NCBI GenBank assembly: GCA_963457665.1
Contig: OY735211.1
Location: 39,286,217-39,350,216, forward strand
DNA from: Thysanoteuthis rhombus
Taxonomy: Eukaryota; Mollusca; Cephalopoda; Oegopsida; Thysanoteuthidae
Direction of reading: 5' to 3'
DNA: 64,000 nt
This document shows, piece by piece, positions 27,501 to 41,600 of this stretch; the first letter of the stretch is position 1; each line of letters opens with the position of its first letter. The notes under the pieces are model-generated. The model was not told the DNA's origin and ran no database searches. It worked only from the letters and a program-made list of their open reading frames with translations. The translations under genes were made by a program, and so were the position numbers.

Positions 27501-28740
27501 AGGTAAAACATGGAATCCAGGTTCAGTGTGCAAGCCATACTGCCAAGTTGTGTGCATTAACTTGGGGGATATTGTCTGACGCTGATTGACTCTCAACAGA
27601 CAGACCATGAAAGGCAGAGAACATAGAGTTTTATCCATGTGTGTTTCTCAAAGTAAAGAAAATTAGGAAAGATTATTTTGACCACTGGATAGTAAAAAGC
27701 CTTGTCATTTCATTTACAAGAGTGAGAAGTGTTTACACATGTGGATCATTTGGTGAGGATACAGAGGCGTAGCTGCGTAGCTGTTCATATGTGTGATGTC
27801 TTGACATCAGTGAAGTGAAATGAGCAGAGTTAGTACAGAGATATGTCACTGTGGAAAAATGGTCAAGATCAGATTGGCCAGGAGGTCGGCAAAATGATAA
27901 CGATCTTGGGAAGAAGGAAAGAGTGAGAGAGAAAGTGGCTGGCAGCAAGTGCTGGGGCCAGAGGCGTGATCAGCTAGGGGTGCTGGCACCAATAAGCATT
28001 GAACCATGTGCATACAGGGGTTTTATAGGGGTTGTGGGAGGAAGTGACATTTTTGATATCTAGCTAAAAGAAGAGTTTCATGTTTAATTCCTAATTAAAA
28101 GAATGGTGGGGGGCACTACAACAATAATAACTTCCTGTTTTGAAATTTAAACATTATTATGGTTGTAATTCAAGAGTTTTCCTCATAAATTTTGATTTAA
28201 TTTGAATACTTTTTCAATTGACGAAAACAAAAGTTGTTACGAATATACAACCATAATATAACTTATTTTTCTTTTTTATCATCAGGTCTTTGGTTGGCTA
28301 CAATTTGACCAGACTAATGAAATGTCCCATTAAAAGGAAAAAGTACCAATATGGCCCCATGCAAGAGTTTTGAAGAATCCACAAAACATTAAATTCAAGG
28401 TCTGTCAAGGACTAAGCAAATTATTGCACATAACTTCTGAGTTAACAAGTCCAAAAAGAAAAGAATACTTCCTGAGAGTAAGCATCCCAAGTAATTTAGC
28501 CAGGAATACCTTTTTCCTATAGGAGATAAAATACAGAGACCAACAACTAAACAAAGAAAAGAAAAAAAAGGAAAGAAATATAAATAGAATATGACGGAGG
28601 TCCTCCACCCAGAAAAATAGAAACACCCCGAATAACATCCTAAGCAGAGATCTAAATAAATGGAATCATTCACCTGAAGCAGCCCAAACAGAGCAGAAAC
28701 ATAAAAGTGTTTGTGTAGCAAATCTATTATTTCATCATTC

Positions 28741-28798
<58 letters not shown>

Positions 28799-31700
28799 GT
28801 AGCATCACTAATATTTAAGAATTAAACAAATTCAACAGCTAATAAATTAATCAGAGTATTTTTTAAAAAGTAACACTTTACCAATTATGACAGCCTAGCT
28901 TCATTGTATCACCATTCAAATAAGCATGGTTATCGTGGTAACAAGGGCAGGTTTTCGTTGGAATGCAAGTGTGGTATTGATTTATAACGTAGTCTTGACG
29001 GCATTGACAACCAGAGGTACATGGAAATAGACATCTTTCAGTGACAGTCTCATTTTTCAATGAACATGATTCTGCGCAAAAGCTCATACAATCAACATAC
29101 TCTTGATTTTCTTTCTGGCAGTCTGAACCTGTGAAATTATAATATATATTTGAGAAAATAAGTTTCCTAAAAATAAAAATAAATTATATACAACATTCAT
29201 AATTAATCAAATTTATGCTTTTAATGTGAAATCATTAGAAAAGTATAACACCCCTTTTCTTGCAACTACAAAAATTAATTATAAAACTTACACTTTTTGC
29301 ATGGGTGTTAGTAGGAAAAATTGCCAAGACTGAATCTCAGTGTTGCCAACTCAAAAATAGTTTTGCACTATAATAAAATCAAAGTCATTCAGTGCTTTTT
29401 TTTCAAAACTGACTTATTTCATTTTTAAACCCCATTTCAACTACAAAGTTGTAAACAGCAATGTACATTCTCATGTATTTTGATTCAGCATTCATTCTAG
29501 TATTCTGTTCAGGGATAATTTAAGCCATTGCTGACTTCATGTGACCTCAGGCAAACTTGATCTTGTCCTAGGTGAATTAGTATGCCCTTTTGAGACTCCC
29601 TGTGTCTTACTGTGTATCCATTAAACCTCATCTTTTGTTACAGGTCTGAAATTGAAATGTGACTCTTGTGGTTGTGATTACCAGCCGTGCTTTCCAACGG
29701 ATAAAGATTTGAGTCCCTCAAAAGTGTCCAAGTGGAAGTATATCTGAAAGATACCTCCTCAAGTTGTGATGAAATTGTAAAAAAGCGGGAATATCAAGGA
29801 GAAGTGTATTTAAAATAAAGAAAAAACTGAAAAATGGTGTTGGAAAGTGTGGACAAAAGCAAGACAGAATGTTGGTTGCACTTAGTGAAAAACGTTGATC
29901 AGCAACATCTAAGGATTTGGCAAATCTATGGAGGCCTGTGATGTACAGTGTAGTTCAACTTCTGTAAGGATAAGGCTTTATCAACTTAGTTTTTGTGCCT
30001 GTGGACCTCTGAAGGCATCTAAACTAACAGCAGCAGCAAAGAAAAAAGGCTGGCTTGTTGATCAAGAGGATATTGTTAAACTGATCGAATGGCAAAATAT
30101 GCGGTTGCTTGAATTTAACACTAGAAACAATAAATGCAAAACATCAAATGGAGAGATCACAAAACAGCACGGTATATTTAAGAAAAATCAGGTGTCAGAG
30201 ATATCATAGAAACTATTAGAAAACTCTAATGGCAATGGGCTGGTCATGTTGGAAGACTATCAAACAACTGCTGGACATTACAACTTGCAACATGGATCCC
30301 CAGAGATCATATGCAAAACTGTGGCCAGCAAAAATTAAGATGGCATGACAAGCTAGACATGTTCAGAAAGTATTAGCTCTGCAACGCCCATGATAGTGAG
30401 GTCTGGTAAATATTCATGAAGGTCTACATCAAACAGCAGATGCTAAAAGACTGGTGATGATGATGATGATAATGGTTGTAGATAGGAAGAGGAAATCAAT
30501 ATAATCAATATTTTATTATTGCTGCAGTAGAAAATGAAAAACATTTAGAAGTATTGATCTCTAGCAACTTGGGATGGGATTACCATATTGAATCCTCAAT
30601 TGCTAACACAAATTCATGTATGAGTCATGAAAGCAGATCTTAAAAATTGGGTTTCATTATGCTTTCGGAGAATGAATATGTAATATGATGGAAATATTTG
30701 CAAACAAAATTGACGGACATTTGTTGAATTATAGTCTGATAGTAAATATTTTAGGTAAACCTGACACAAATTGGTGGACCAATGTAGCACATTGTAAATT
30801 GAACCCACCACCACAAACTTCTTTCGGGGTAAGGTTTTCAAAAACATCTTGCTAAAGACCTGCTCTTGGATCCTATTAGTTACCATGAAAATGTGGTGGC
30901 TATCACTATGATCATTTTCTTAGTTTTCCCAAACGTATACAGATGACAGAAATTTAGAGTAAGATGATGAAGAAAGTAATAGGCCATTTATCAAAATGAA
31001 CATTAAATTACAAAAAACTTACATTTTCTTTGGGTTAAAACTGATATTCTTAAATGATGAAAAATGATAAATTCATACAATCGATGTACAATTCTGTTAG
31101 TAATTTAAAATAATATGTCCAGCAAATTGGAGCACAATAAAAAAAATTGGTATCCAAAATAAACTGAGTATAATTTATGTAAGATATGTGACTATGACAC
31201 ATAGTAGATCACTGTTAATTACTGGGACAGAAACCAAAAAGTAGTCCAAGTTTCAGTGGATTGGTCAAATTATCAATGGATTTGCCATACACCCAAGTCT
31301 GGAAAGGAGTAAAGTGCTGATACAAGTAATGAGTGTATCTTGAGTAAGATTAAAAGGAAGGTTCCTCCCATAAAGGAACAGAAGACTATAGTTGGAATGT
31401 CCCTGAGCATAATTCAAATGCCGCTCAGAAAAAGATGAGCCCTCCTCTCAAGAAACATGAAAAACTTGCTTCAAAGTTTGCTTCCCAAAACCTTTAATGA
31501 AAGACTAGGAACAATGAAATTAAAAGTGACCACAACTGTTTAAGCAAGAAAAATTAAAATATTGTACAATCAACAGCATTACATAATATTGTTACTAATA
31601 TTTGTTTTGTTACTAATAGTAATTCAAGGCAGTTCTCTGATTCAAATAGTACTCTCAACCAGGCCTCATAACATCCTAATAGGACAAAAGTGGCCACCTG

Positions 31701-34700
31701 ATGATCCTTATATATAGGAATGTTAGTATTAACAAAAGCATATCAATAAATACAGATTATTAACAACTTACCACATACTTCATGAGGACTCCACTTAATC
31801 TTAGAGTTCTGTTCATAACAATGACTTGCATATATTGACAGAATATAGCACAGGATATCATTAGTGTCATTTTGAGTATGATTGTTGCATTGCATTTTGG
31901 AGCAGATATATTTTGTGCACATATAATAATAGAAATCTGTATTCACCTATAAAAAACATAACAGATCTTTTACTACAGAAAATCATATAACCGATTATCA
32001 TTGACAATCTAAATTAATTCAGACCAATTTAATATGTACTTACAATTTCAAAATAAACACTTTTCTGGATTTCTTTATCATTTAAAAATAATTAAAATGA
32101 ATTCATATGATCACATTTGCATTTGTAGAGAAAAATACTATTTTACACTGTCTATTCTACCAGGCTATTGTATAAAATTAGGCATTTTCAGTATTTATCA
32201 CAAACTATTAATACATTTTATTGCTTATGCAAATCTTAAAGAGATTTTTTTCCAAGCAAAGTGTTATAATGCATTAATTTTATCGAACTTTCCTTTTTCC
32301 TTATATCTTAAATGAAAATGAAATATACTTGCTCTGTCATTTTCTTCACATGATTTAAATTCATCACTTTTTATTTTCTGACAGATATCATGAGCCTTCT
32401 GTGTACCATCAGATATATTCTTACACTTGAAAGGAAAAAAGAGAATAAAAAAGATGTCAAAATATTTTTTTATGATGATTAAAAATATTTTCATCCGTAT
32501 ATAATATGTAAAAATCTTTTAGCGATTTCATATCTAATTTTCTGAGAAATATGCAAGACTTCATTTAATACACTTGTTACTGTGCTTATTTAGTAATGTA
32601 GGAGATTCATCAACCATCAGTATTTACAAGAGCAGAATTTCAAAAAATTTCTGTACTCCTTTTGATTCCATACATGTATGCCATCCACACATACACATCT
32701 ATTAACGTTTTTTTCAAATATTCAGATTTTATGTATAAGAATTCAACAGTGTTCATGAGGGTATTAGTGTACCAAAACAAGTCAGCCAAAAGGATCAATT
32801 AAGACTGAAGAGAGGGGAAAAGGACATTGAAATCTTTACTCTCATAATGAAGATTTGAACTATCTAATCATTTTTGAAAAATGATAAAACAGTTATTGGA
32901 GATAAGTAAAAAGAAATTATTTTCTCTTACATATGATGAATACACTGACATCGCAAACAAAGAGCTACTTTTCTCATGTATTCACTCAGTTACCCAGTCC
33001 CTTTGAGTAAAAGAGGACTTTCTTGGTTTTCATAAACTGACAGATATAAAAAGTGACATAACAGTTTCTGCAATAAAAGATATGCTAATTCTGATGTAGT
33101 AATATTTATCCAGCTGCAGAGAGCAAATGTATGATAGTGTAAGCAACATGCTGGGAACAATCAGATGTTGCTTTCCAAATTCTGACAATCCAACCAAGAG
33201 CCTAGGTTACCATTGCAACCCAAATGTAAAATCCTTAGTGATACAATAGGAACTGCGTGAGAAATATGCATTCTTGCTAAGTTCTCTCCAAAACAAGAAA
33301 AAATACTTGGTTTAATCCAAGGAAACATTGAAGGAGAAGTTGTTGCTGAGGAGTTAGTATACAACAGGGCCTGCTCACTTTGTGTAATATGATGGACTGT
33401 CCATGCTTCTTGTTTTCAGAAAATACATGCTGATTATAAACAATTGTTGGATTTGTTGGAGATGAGTTTTTGTGAGAAATTGTCAGTGGATGTCAAAGCG
33501 ACAATTGTGGGGGTACAAATGTGGAAATCTACATTTCATTTTGGTCTTTCACTCAGACAGATGTCATATTCATCAACTGATAAGTTGTCCACAACTTTGT
33601 AAAATGAGATGTTAATTATCAATGGACAACAACTTGTTAACTTAACCATTCAGACATTAAAAGGGATGCAAAGTGATGATTCCTTCATATCATTCTTTGA
33701 AACTGTAGCTGTGAAATTAAAACAACACTCATTGGTTGAAGAGCCTTATATGCCAAGAAAGTGAAACAGATTGAATTATTTGATGATGGGACATTGATAG
33801 CGGTGAAAATGCTTCTGTTTGCAATCCTAGGAGTGTTGGAGATCACTACAAAATAATTTACTTTGAAGCTGCTATAGATATAATTGTTCATTCGATTAAG
33901 GTGAGATTTAGTCAACCAAGTTTTAAAACTTTTGTAATGTTGGAAAATCTTCTTCTCAATGCCATTCATAGCAAGCAATACTGTGATAAGCTGAATGACC
34001 GATAAGAGATCAATGGAGGCAATATCAAAATTAATGTCTTGGAAACAGAATTTGAGATCTTGAAAACAATATTTCAAGGCACCAAGACAGTTGTTTCTAT
34101 GATATCTATGAATGATTGAAAAAAGTAAAAAGAAGAAAAAGTAAGTCATCACAAATATCATTCTGATACGTGAACTGCTACTTGTCAATCCTACTACAAC
34201 ATACCAACATGGAAAGATCACTCTCACTTGCAGGTAGGATTAAGACATGGTTACAATCAAGTATGTAGAGGTTCAATTCTCTGTATATATTAAGCAGCTA
34301 TAAGGAATTAACAGACAATTTTGACCTTAAAAGTTGGAAAAGATTTTGTTGAACTCCACAAGGATAGCTTCTCCACATTTGGTATGTTTAATAAATCAGT
34401 CTTTCAAATCTGATGACCAGAGATATATTTGTAGTTTTACTTTTGTTTTGTTAAGGAACTATTTATGAAAAAAATTGCGGTCAGAAATTGAAGAGTATTA
34501 TGAATATGATGCAATTCATCACATTCGAAATATCTCTAATTTTTTATATTGATGAATGTCAAAACAAAATTTCATTTTCCAGCAAACTAAAAGTCAATTT
34601 TTTAGATTTTCATTATAGTGTCAACCACAGTGCCTCTGGCAAGCACTAAATTTGTGCCCCTCCACTTTAAAAAAACAGCCCCTTTACTTTTAAAACCACA

Positions 34701-37700
34701 TTGTCAGGCAAATTCTGGCAACACTGCTGGTCTAGTTGTGTGCTGATGCCAATTTTCAAGTCCTCAAAAGGTATGGCCGTTTGTGCGAAAATGCACAAAC
34801 ACAAGCACATATGAAAAGGGAAAAAACTCTTCATCACCTTTGATCAAAGTTTGATAAATGCTGTGAACAGCTTGACCATATAAATAGGGTAAACACATGG
34901 ACCATATCAAACTTCCTTCTAATTCACGAAACAAAGAGGTAAAATCGAAATTGATTCAAGTTAATCCTGCCTTTGGATTTACTGAATGATATAATGTTAG
35001 GTCAAAAATAGAATGAGGGGCAACCAAATGCCTTGGATTCACCAAAGAAAGTTTGTTAAATACGGCAAACTACCTAAGAAGAGATAATCTTACACAAACT
35101 CCATTAAGCATTTACCATTCAAACAACGCTAAAGCATAAGGACACTTCAATACAAAGACGTTTAACAAAATTTGTATTTTCTTGTTTGTTGCAAAATGAA
35201 TAAATTACTAATTTCCTTAAGAATGCGTTCCCATCTTTATTACCACGACCTAAAATTCAGTCAAGCCACGTCTCAACCCTTTCACACAATATATGACCTA
35301 ATTCCTGCAATTCACCTAGGCTACACTGTTTTGGCAGATACCATGAAAATCGATTATCATATCAATCCTAGTTTGAAAAAAAAAAAAAAAAAAAAAAAAG
35401 AGTAAAAGTAATATTATTGGTCTTGAAAATGTTTTTATCATATTCAACTTCAAAGTGAGTTACCTCAGCTGAATCGATTGTTTCAATGACAGGTTTGAGA
35501 ACAACTTCATCTGTAGTGAAAAATAAAAGGAATATTTAAAGTATGATTTTAAATTAAATTTTTTCAATTACAAAATATCAATCAATATAACTGTAGAGAC
35601 GAGAATGTATGTACAATGTTTAGTCTAATAAATGAGCTATGAGTTTAAAACGTAAACAATTAGATTAATACAAAAAAACACGAAGTTACATTTCTGCATA
35701 CATGTTACAGAATTTCTTCTAAATGAGCCCCAAAAATTATTATCTAAATGGCAAAATGAAGAATGGGTAAGAAAATGCTGGATTTGAACTGGGTTTTCTT
35801 TTCTTAAGTATACACACAAATTTTCATGGTGAGTAAAAAATTTCAGATTTGTTACTATGCCTTTTCTTTTTTCGAGTCAGAGGACCAGATTTAGGGCTGC
35901 TAATATATTAGCCCCCTAACATATAAATTACCCGAATTGATCTAAGAAGATAAATCCTGGTAAGTAGCGTGTTCATTGCTTAAGCACAAAAACAAGGTTA
36001 GTACACAGTTAGTTGGATTGTTAACAAAACACGGAAATAAGAACGAACAAAGAAGTAAACAACAGTGCCAGATTTAATTCATGAGTGAATTGAAATAAAC
36101 AAGGACCGGAGTTTCTGCCAACACAGATACGTGGAGGGATCTACCAGGATAAAAGATGTAGAGATAGGAAGGATGAAGAGAAAGGACTGTCACTAAGTAA
36201 ATGTGAGATAGAGTCTATAGAATGTCTGTCAGTATGGTCATCCTAGTTGTAGCCACTAAGAAGTTATCTTAGGAAGTCCGACCTAACTACAATCAGAATG
36301 CTTAACTTGGATAGGATATGTTCTTGAGATGAATATGTGATGATGCGTATGTAAGAACAAAGTGTGTATAAAAACTATACTAAGTATCCTAACTAAAGAG
36401 AGAAAGGAGAATAGACGAGCTAACCTCGAGGCTGTCGGAACACACAGAGAGAGATTTACCGCCACAGTTTAAATATCGTAAAGATCAGAATCTGCTAACT
36501 GATTGGCAGTTCTTTGTGACGTTGAAAAGGGGAACAAGGAATTTACCATTTCTACAGAGATATAGGGGTTAGAAGTAGATCCTTTCCAAAGGGTAGATAA
36601 CTCCGTATACGAATAATTTTCTTTAGCTGGAAAGGTGGGTATTACACTTTATAAAAGATTCTGGCAAACAATATTAAGCAATAATAATTTGATAGAAAAT
36701 TCAGTAAACTTACAAACTTCTATAAATTCAGTCCTTTTCTTGATAAGCATTATTTATTCATTAAGGTATATTTTTGATGTATGATTTCATATAATAATTT
36801 ATAATCAGTTATTAAAATAAAATAATTTTAGTCTTCAATAAATCATAAAGATAGCATTGATTTTATTTAATATTTACTGATGAAGATTTGGGGATGAAAT
36901 AAAAAAGTAGACTTACGTGATTCATTATCTGCACATAAACCTGTATATATAGTAGGCTCATTGATACTATAAAGTCTTAACAAGATTCCTTTTTCGCTAT
37001 ATTTGAGACCAAAATTTCCTCTGCTGTCAATAAAAACATACTCATTTTTCCTTTGGATTGCTACGTCTGGAAAAAAGACACAAAAATTCATGTGAATATA
37101 AAATTCATTTGAAGATAAAATATGAGCCAAAATACAGCTGACCAGCAGTGTAAATGAATAACAATCATCAAAATGAATATTTATCAGATTCAGGAGCATA
37201 CATTCTTTGATTCATGAATATTTTTTAAATTTTACAAATTAACTTCAATATATTTGAAATTGTGTATCTAACTGACTAAATATTTAAAAAAAACATAGTA
37301 AACTGGTTTAGTCAGAAGTCTAAAAATTCATCCACTTTTATCTTATAATGAATTCATTTAAAATATTTCTCATTTCATAAGACTCTACATGAATATATTT
37401 GTCGATGACATTTCTTGGTTGATCAATAATCATATAATCCAAAAACTTTTATTTTTGAATCATTAGCAGTTTTTCCATAATATACTGAACTATTCACTTT
37501 AGTTCATAGAAGTAATGAAATTTTAAAAAAAACATAAATTAGAACAAAAATCACAATTTTCAGTGTTGAAAATAATGAATTTCACAAGGATTCCCCCTAA
37601 TCCAAAACTTAATCAGATTAAAAATTTTGATTGTTTTTTCTTCATATTTTTTGTTATGGTATATCAATAGTTCATCACACATGAATATTATCCAGTAAAG

Positions 37701-38536
37701 TAGAGATGTCCCCCATTTAGTACATGTTTTGGGGTTCAAAGGAGCAAATCACATAATAACGAAGCCACAAAAATTGCCGGATGAGTAAAGGCAATGATCA
37801 AGGGCAGGCAGCAGATGTAAGATGGTGAAAATTGTCTTATAAAAATCCAAGTGAGATTTGAACATATAAACAAGATATTCTCTAATTCTTGCGTTTTATC
37901 AAATAGTACCACCAGAATAACAAAGTATACAACATTTCAGAATTTAATCGCAAAATGTTTATATATTTGCAACAATAACTCAACCCTTTCAGCCCATAAG
38001 GTGATGCACCATCAGATACACTGAAGAGAAAGGAGGAAAAAATTAATTCTTTTAAAAAATTTTGTCCATTGACTACTGAAATGTTTTTGTCAAATTCATT
38101 TATTTTTTACTGTTGGTTTGCCTGCATAAGTCAAATTTATTTCTCAGTGGGGGTGGGATGGGAGTTATCACCTCTGTCATCAAATGAGCTCATGGTGTAG
38201 TAAAATACTGTTTAGCACAAAATGGGCTAACAAGTTTAAGAGGAAATTCTGTTTTTATCTTCAATCTTCTGAACAAGTAGGCAATAATATAAATTTAGAT
38301 GTTGGGGTCCCCTGATCATCTACCTCATATTGCGAACTGTGCAACAACAAACAGCATTGTATCGGGAGACATCTGTATTTCATCATGATAATATAGAAAA
38401 TCTTCTAAATTTAATATGTTAAAATGACATTCCCTACTATCCCATTAAATGAATTAACAATAACCTTTGTCATTGAATACCATGAGATTGCTGACAAAAT
38501 CAGAACTGAAAAAATATCATCTTGTTGATATAAATC

Positions 38537-38602
<66 letters not shown>

Positions 38603-41600
38603 GCATGTACATATATGTAGTGTATAAGATGTTAAAGTAATACGAGCAGAGATACACAGCATTTCTCAAGGTATAAATAACCCAATAGACTTGATAGAAA
38701 AATACCAGAATATGCTTTTTTTGCAGACTTTAGTTCAAAATCAAAGTGTAGTATCTGTTCTTCTAATGTCAACTGGATATAACACTTCCTATTTTCAATT
38801 TTAAACATTACAATGGTTGCATTTTAAGTTTTTTCCATTAATTTCAATTTACTTTGAATTTTTTTTTTCAATTGACAAAAACAAAAGTTGTTATGAATTT
38901 TAAAACTGTGACAGAGCAGTAGCCCCATTTCTACATTCAACAATTATCAATCATTCATTTATATTATGATTATAAATTTTTTTATTGTCTTCACAAAGAA
39001 TCATGTAATAGAGTATCATCATTATCATCATCATCAGTCTTTTAACGTTCATCATTGGACATAGATATTCTCCAAGATCCTCTCATGGCATCACTGAGCC
39101 AGTATTTTCTGAATTTGTGGAGTTCATCCCTCCATCTTGTATTTTGTTGGCCTCAGTTTTGTATGTGGTCTCTGGGGATCCAGGTTGTGAGTCGTTATGT
39201 CCATTGGTTGTCTTTCATTCTCGCAATATGACCAGCCCATTGCCATTTAAGTTTTCTAATAGATTCTATGATGTCTTAGATCCCTGTTTTCTTCCTGATA
39301 TATTGTGCTGTCTTGTGATCTCTCCATGTGAGGTTGAGCATGATTCTCTCATGCGCAGTTTTGTCTCTTGGTTAGGTTCCATGTTTCAGCTCCATAAGTG
39401 ACTATCGGGAGGATGCATTGGTTGTATACTCTTTTTAGGATTATTGGGATTATCTTGTTTTTGAAAGGGGAGCTTGCTCTGCCAAAGGCTTGCCATCCAA
39501 GAGTGATTCTTTGCTTGATTTCTTCTTCTTTTGTGGGTTTCATAGAGATTCGTTATCTTAGGTAGACATAGTAGTCTACTTTCCTCAGTTTTGCATCTTT
39601 AATTTTGATAGTTATATCCTTATTCTCAATGTTGTTGTTGCACATGACTTTTGTTTAACTGAAGTTCTTGTGTAGGCCAACTCCTTTGCTTTTTTCATTT
39701 AGTTCATCTAGCATTAGTTGGAGGTCATGTAGGTTCTCTGCAAGAAGGACGATGTTATCTGCAAATCTGAGGTTACTCAAATATTCACCATCTATTTTGA
39801 TTCTATTCTCTCAGTCCAGGTTACAGAAGATCATCTCAAAGAATGCTGTGATGAGTTTGGTAGAGCTGGTATCACCTTGTCTAACTCCTTTTTGGAATTG
39901 GAAAGCTTCAGAGTCTTTATGTAGCCTGATAAAAGAGTTGCTGTGATTGTATATATGTTGTAGTACTTTGATGTATACTGGGTCAACACCTTGTAGAGTG
40001 ATGGCCTTCATGACCATGGGAATGTCTTCTTGAAGTCTATAAATGCTACAGCTAGTGTCATTTTGTATTCTGCGGCTTTCTCTTCCAGCTGGTCCACTGA
40101 ACGGAGATGGTCGAGTAGCTTTTTCTAAATCCATCCTGTTCCCGTAATTGGTTTTCATCTAGTGTTTTAGTGATCCGGTTAGTGATGACTTTGGTGAACA
40201 GTTTATAAATGCAGTTGAGTAGGCTTATAGGCCTTTAGTTGTTGGGGTCTTTGGGGTTTCCTTTTTGATGTAGAAGCATTATGATTGGCGTGTTCCAGTC
40301 TTTAGGAACTCTACTCTGTTTTAGACACAAGTTGAACAGATTAGCTAGTTTTTTGTAGACGATCTTACCAGATCAATAGTGATGTTATCTGGTCAAGGGG
40401 CTTTTCCTTTTTTTTGTTTGTTTGATAGCTTGTTTTTACCTCCCATGGTATAATTTCTGGGAAGTCTTCAAACTGATTGTCAGCGTCTTGCATACCCTGG
40501 TCGTTGTTTAGTTGCTCATATCTTGAAGAGTAGAGTTCTTGGTAGAATTCTTGGGCGCGTTCGACAATTCAGTTTCAGTCTGTTGTTATGTCTTCGTTTT
40601 CTTTGAGTAGTCTAGTTATTTGTTTCTGTTCTATACTGAGAACTTTGTTTTTTGCTCTGAAGCCTTGCCGTTTTTCGAGAATGGTTTTGATGATTGCTGT
40701 TGTATACCTTCTTTTGTCTTCTTGGTTTGTTTTTGATTGTTTTGTTTAGTTCAGCTTCTTCTTTTTTTCCCTTGTGGTTGTTGGTGATTTGAGGTTTATT
40801 AATAGAGCATACCAGTTTTTAATTTTACACGTTATCTTTTTTCTTTTTAATTGCCTTCATTTCATTAATTCTCTTGTATTTTTTAAAATCTGTTTTCAGC
40901 ATCTATTGAGTACAGATGGAAAGTTTACAATTTACAATCAGGACCATGTTAAAGAGTATATAAGAAAATTTAAGATTGAAATTAATCATTTCTCTCTTTC
41001 TCTCCCTCTCCTATTTCTCTTTTTCTCTCCCTCTCCAACTCTAATCTTGAAAAAATGAAAGAAACATCAGTTCAAGATGATGAAATTGAAAATGAAATTT
41101 TGTCACTCCCTTTCACTCCTTTTTTTAAAACAAACATAACTTTTTGAAATAAAAATGTAAAATTTAGCATTGATAAATTGAAAAAAAAATGAGCACATTC
41201 AATCTCTTAAAATAAAAAGATTCAATAAAATAGATAGACAGATACAGGGTTTGGGGTGGATGTAGGGCTACAATTATGTTTCTTTTATTATAAAAGATTC
41301 AATTATAAGAAGTAAGGGGAACGTTCTGATCATCAATTGTTGCATAACAAAAAATACAATTTTATTTTCAAAGTACCAAAAAAATGATTCTATATCTAGT
41401 CAAGGAAGAAACAATGTAAAGTTAAACCTTCTTAAAGCCAACCATTTTAAAAACCCATATAAGAAGAATGATACCATATATATTTATTAGCTTTACATCC
41501 ATATATTGAGCACTCTAAAATAAAAGAATTATAAAAGATATATATGACTTATTATATATTTAGTTCTTATTGAATATATGTATTTATCATATTTAGGGGG

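Larger units (their letters stand above)
22592..28881 (-). other. Intron 10
   Basis: Contains the R2/R4-type LINE fragment, RTE copy 3, LTR-like copy C and a TA run. 24900-25800, 26560-27080 and 28250-28740 have nothing I can name. Confidence 0.65.
29129..31771 (-). other. Intron 9
   Basis: Contains the Tc1 and RTE fragments. 29129-29690 and 30480-31771 are otherwise featureless. Confidence 0.65.
32426..35463 (-). other. Intron 7
   Basis: Contains the hAT remnant and the poly-A run. 32426-33100 and 34300-35375 hold no other recognised feature. Confidence 0.65.

Noticed and set aside
28395-28808. Hydrophobic 137-residue minus-strand frame resembling a membrane protein
   Set aside because: Begins in the (TA)n run; hydrophobicity follows from T-rich sequence. 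No splice or family support.
32328-32333. GTATAT as donor of exon 8
   Set aside because: Would add one base and put exon 9 out of its conserved C8 frame; GCAAGT five bases upstream fits exactly.
33685-34227. 180-residue minus-strand frame
   Set aside because: It is antisense to the hAT remnant, whose motifs are on the plus strand.
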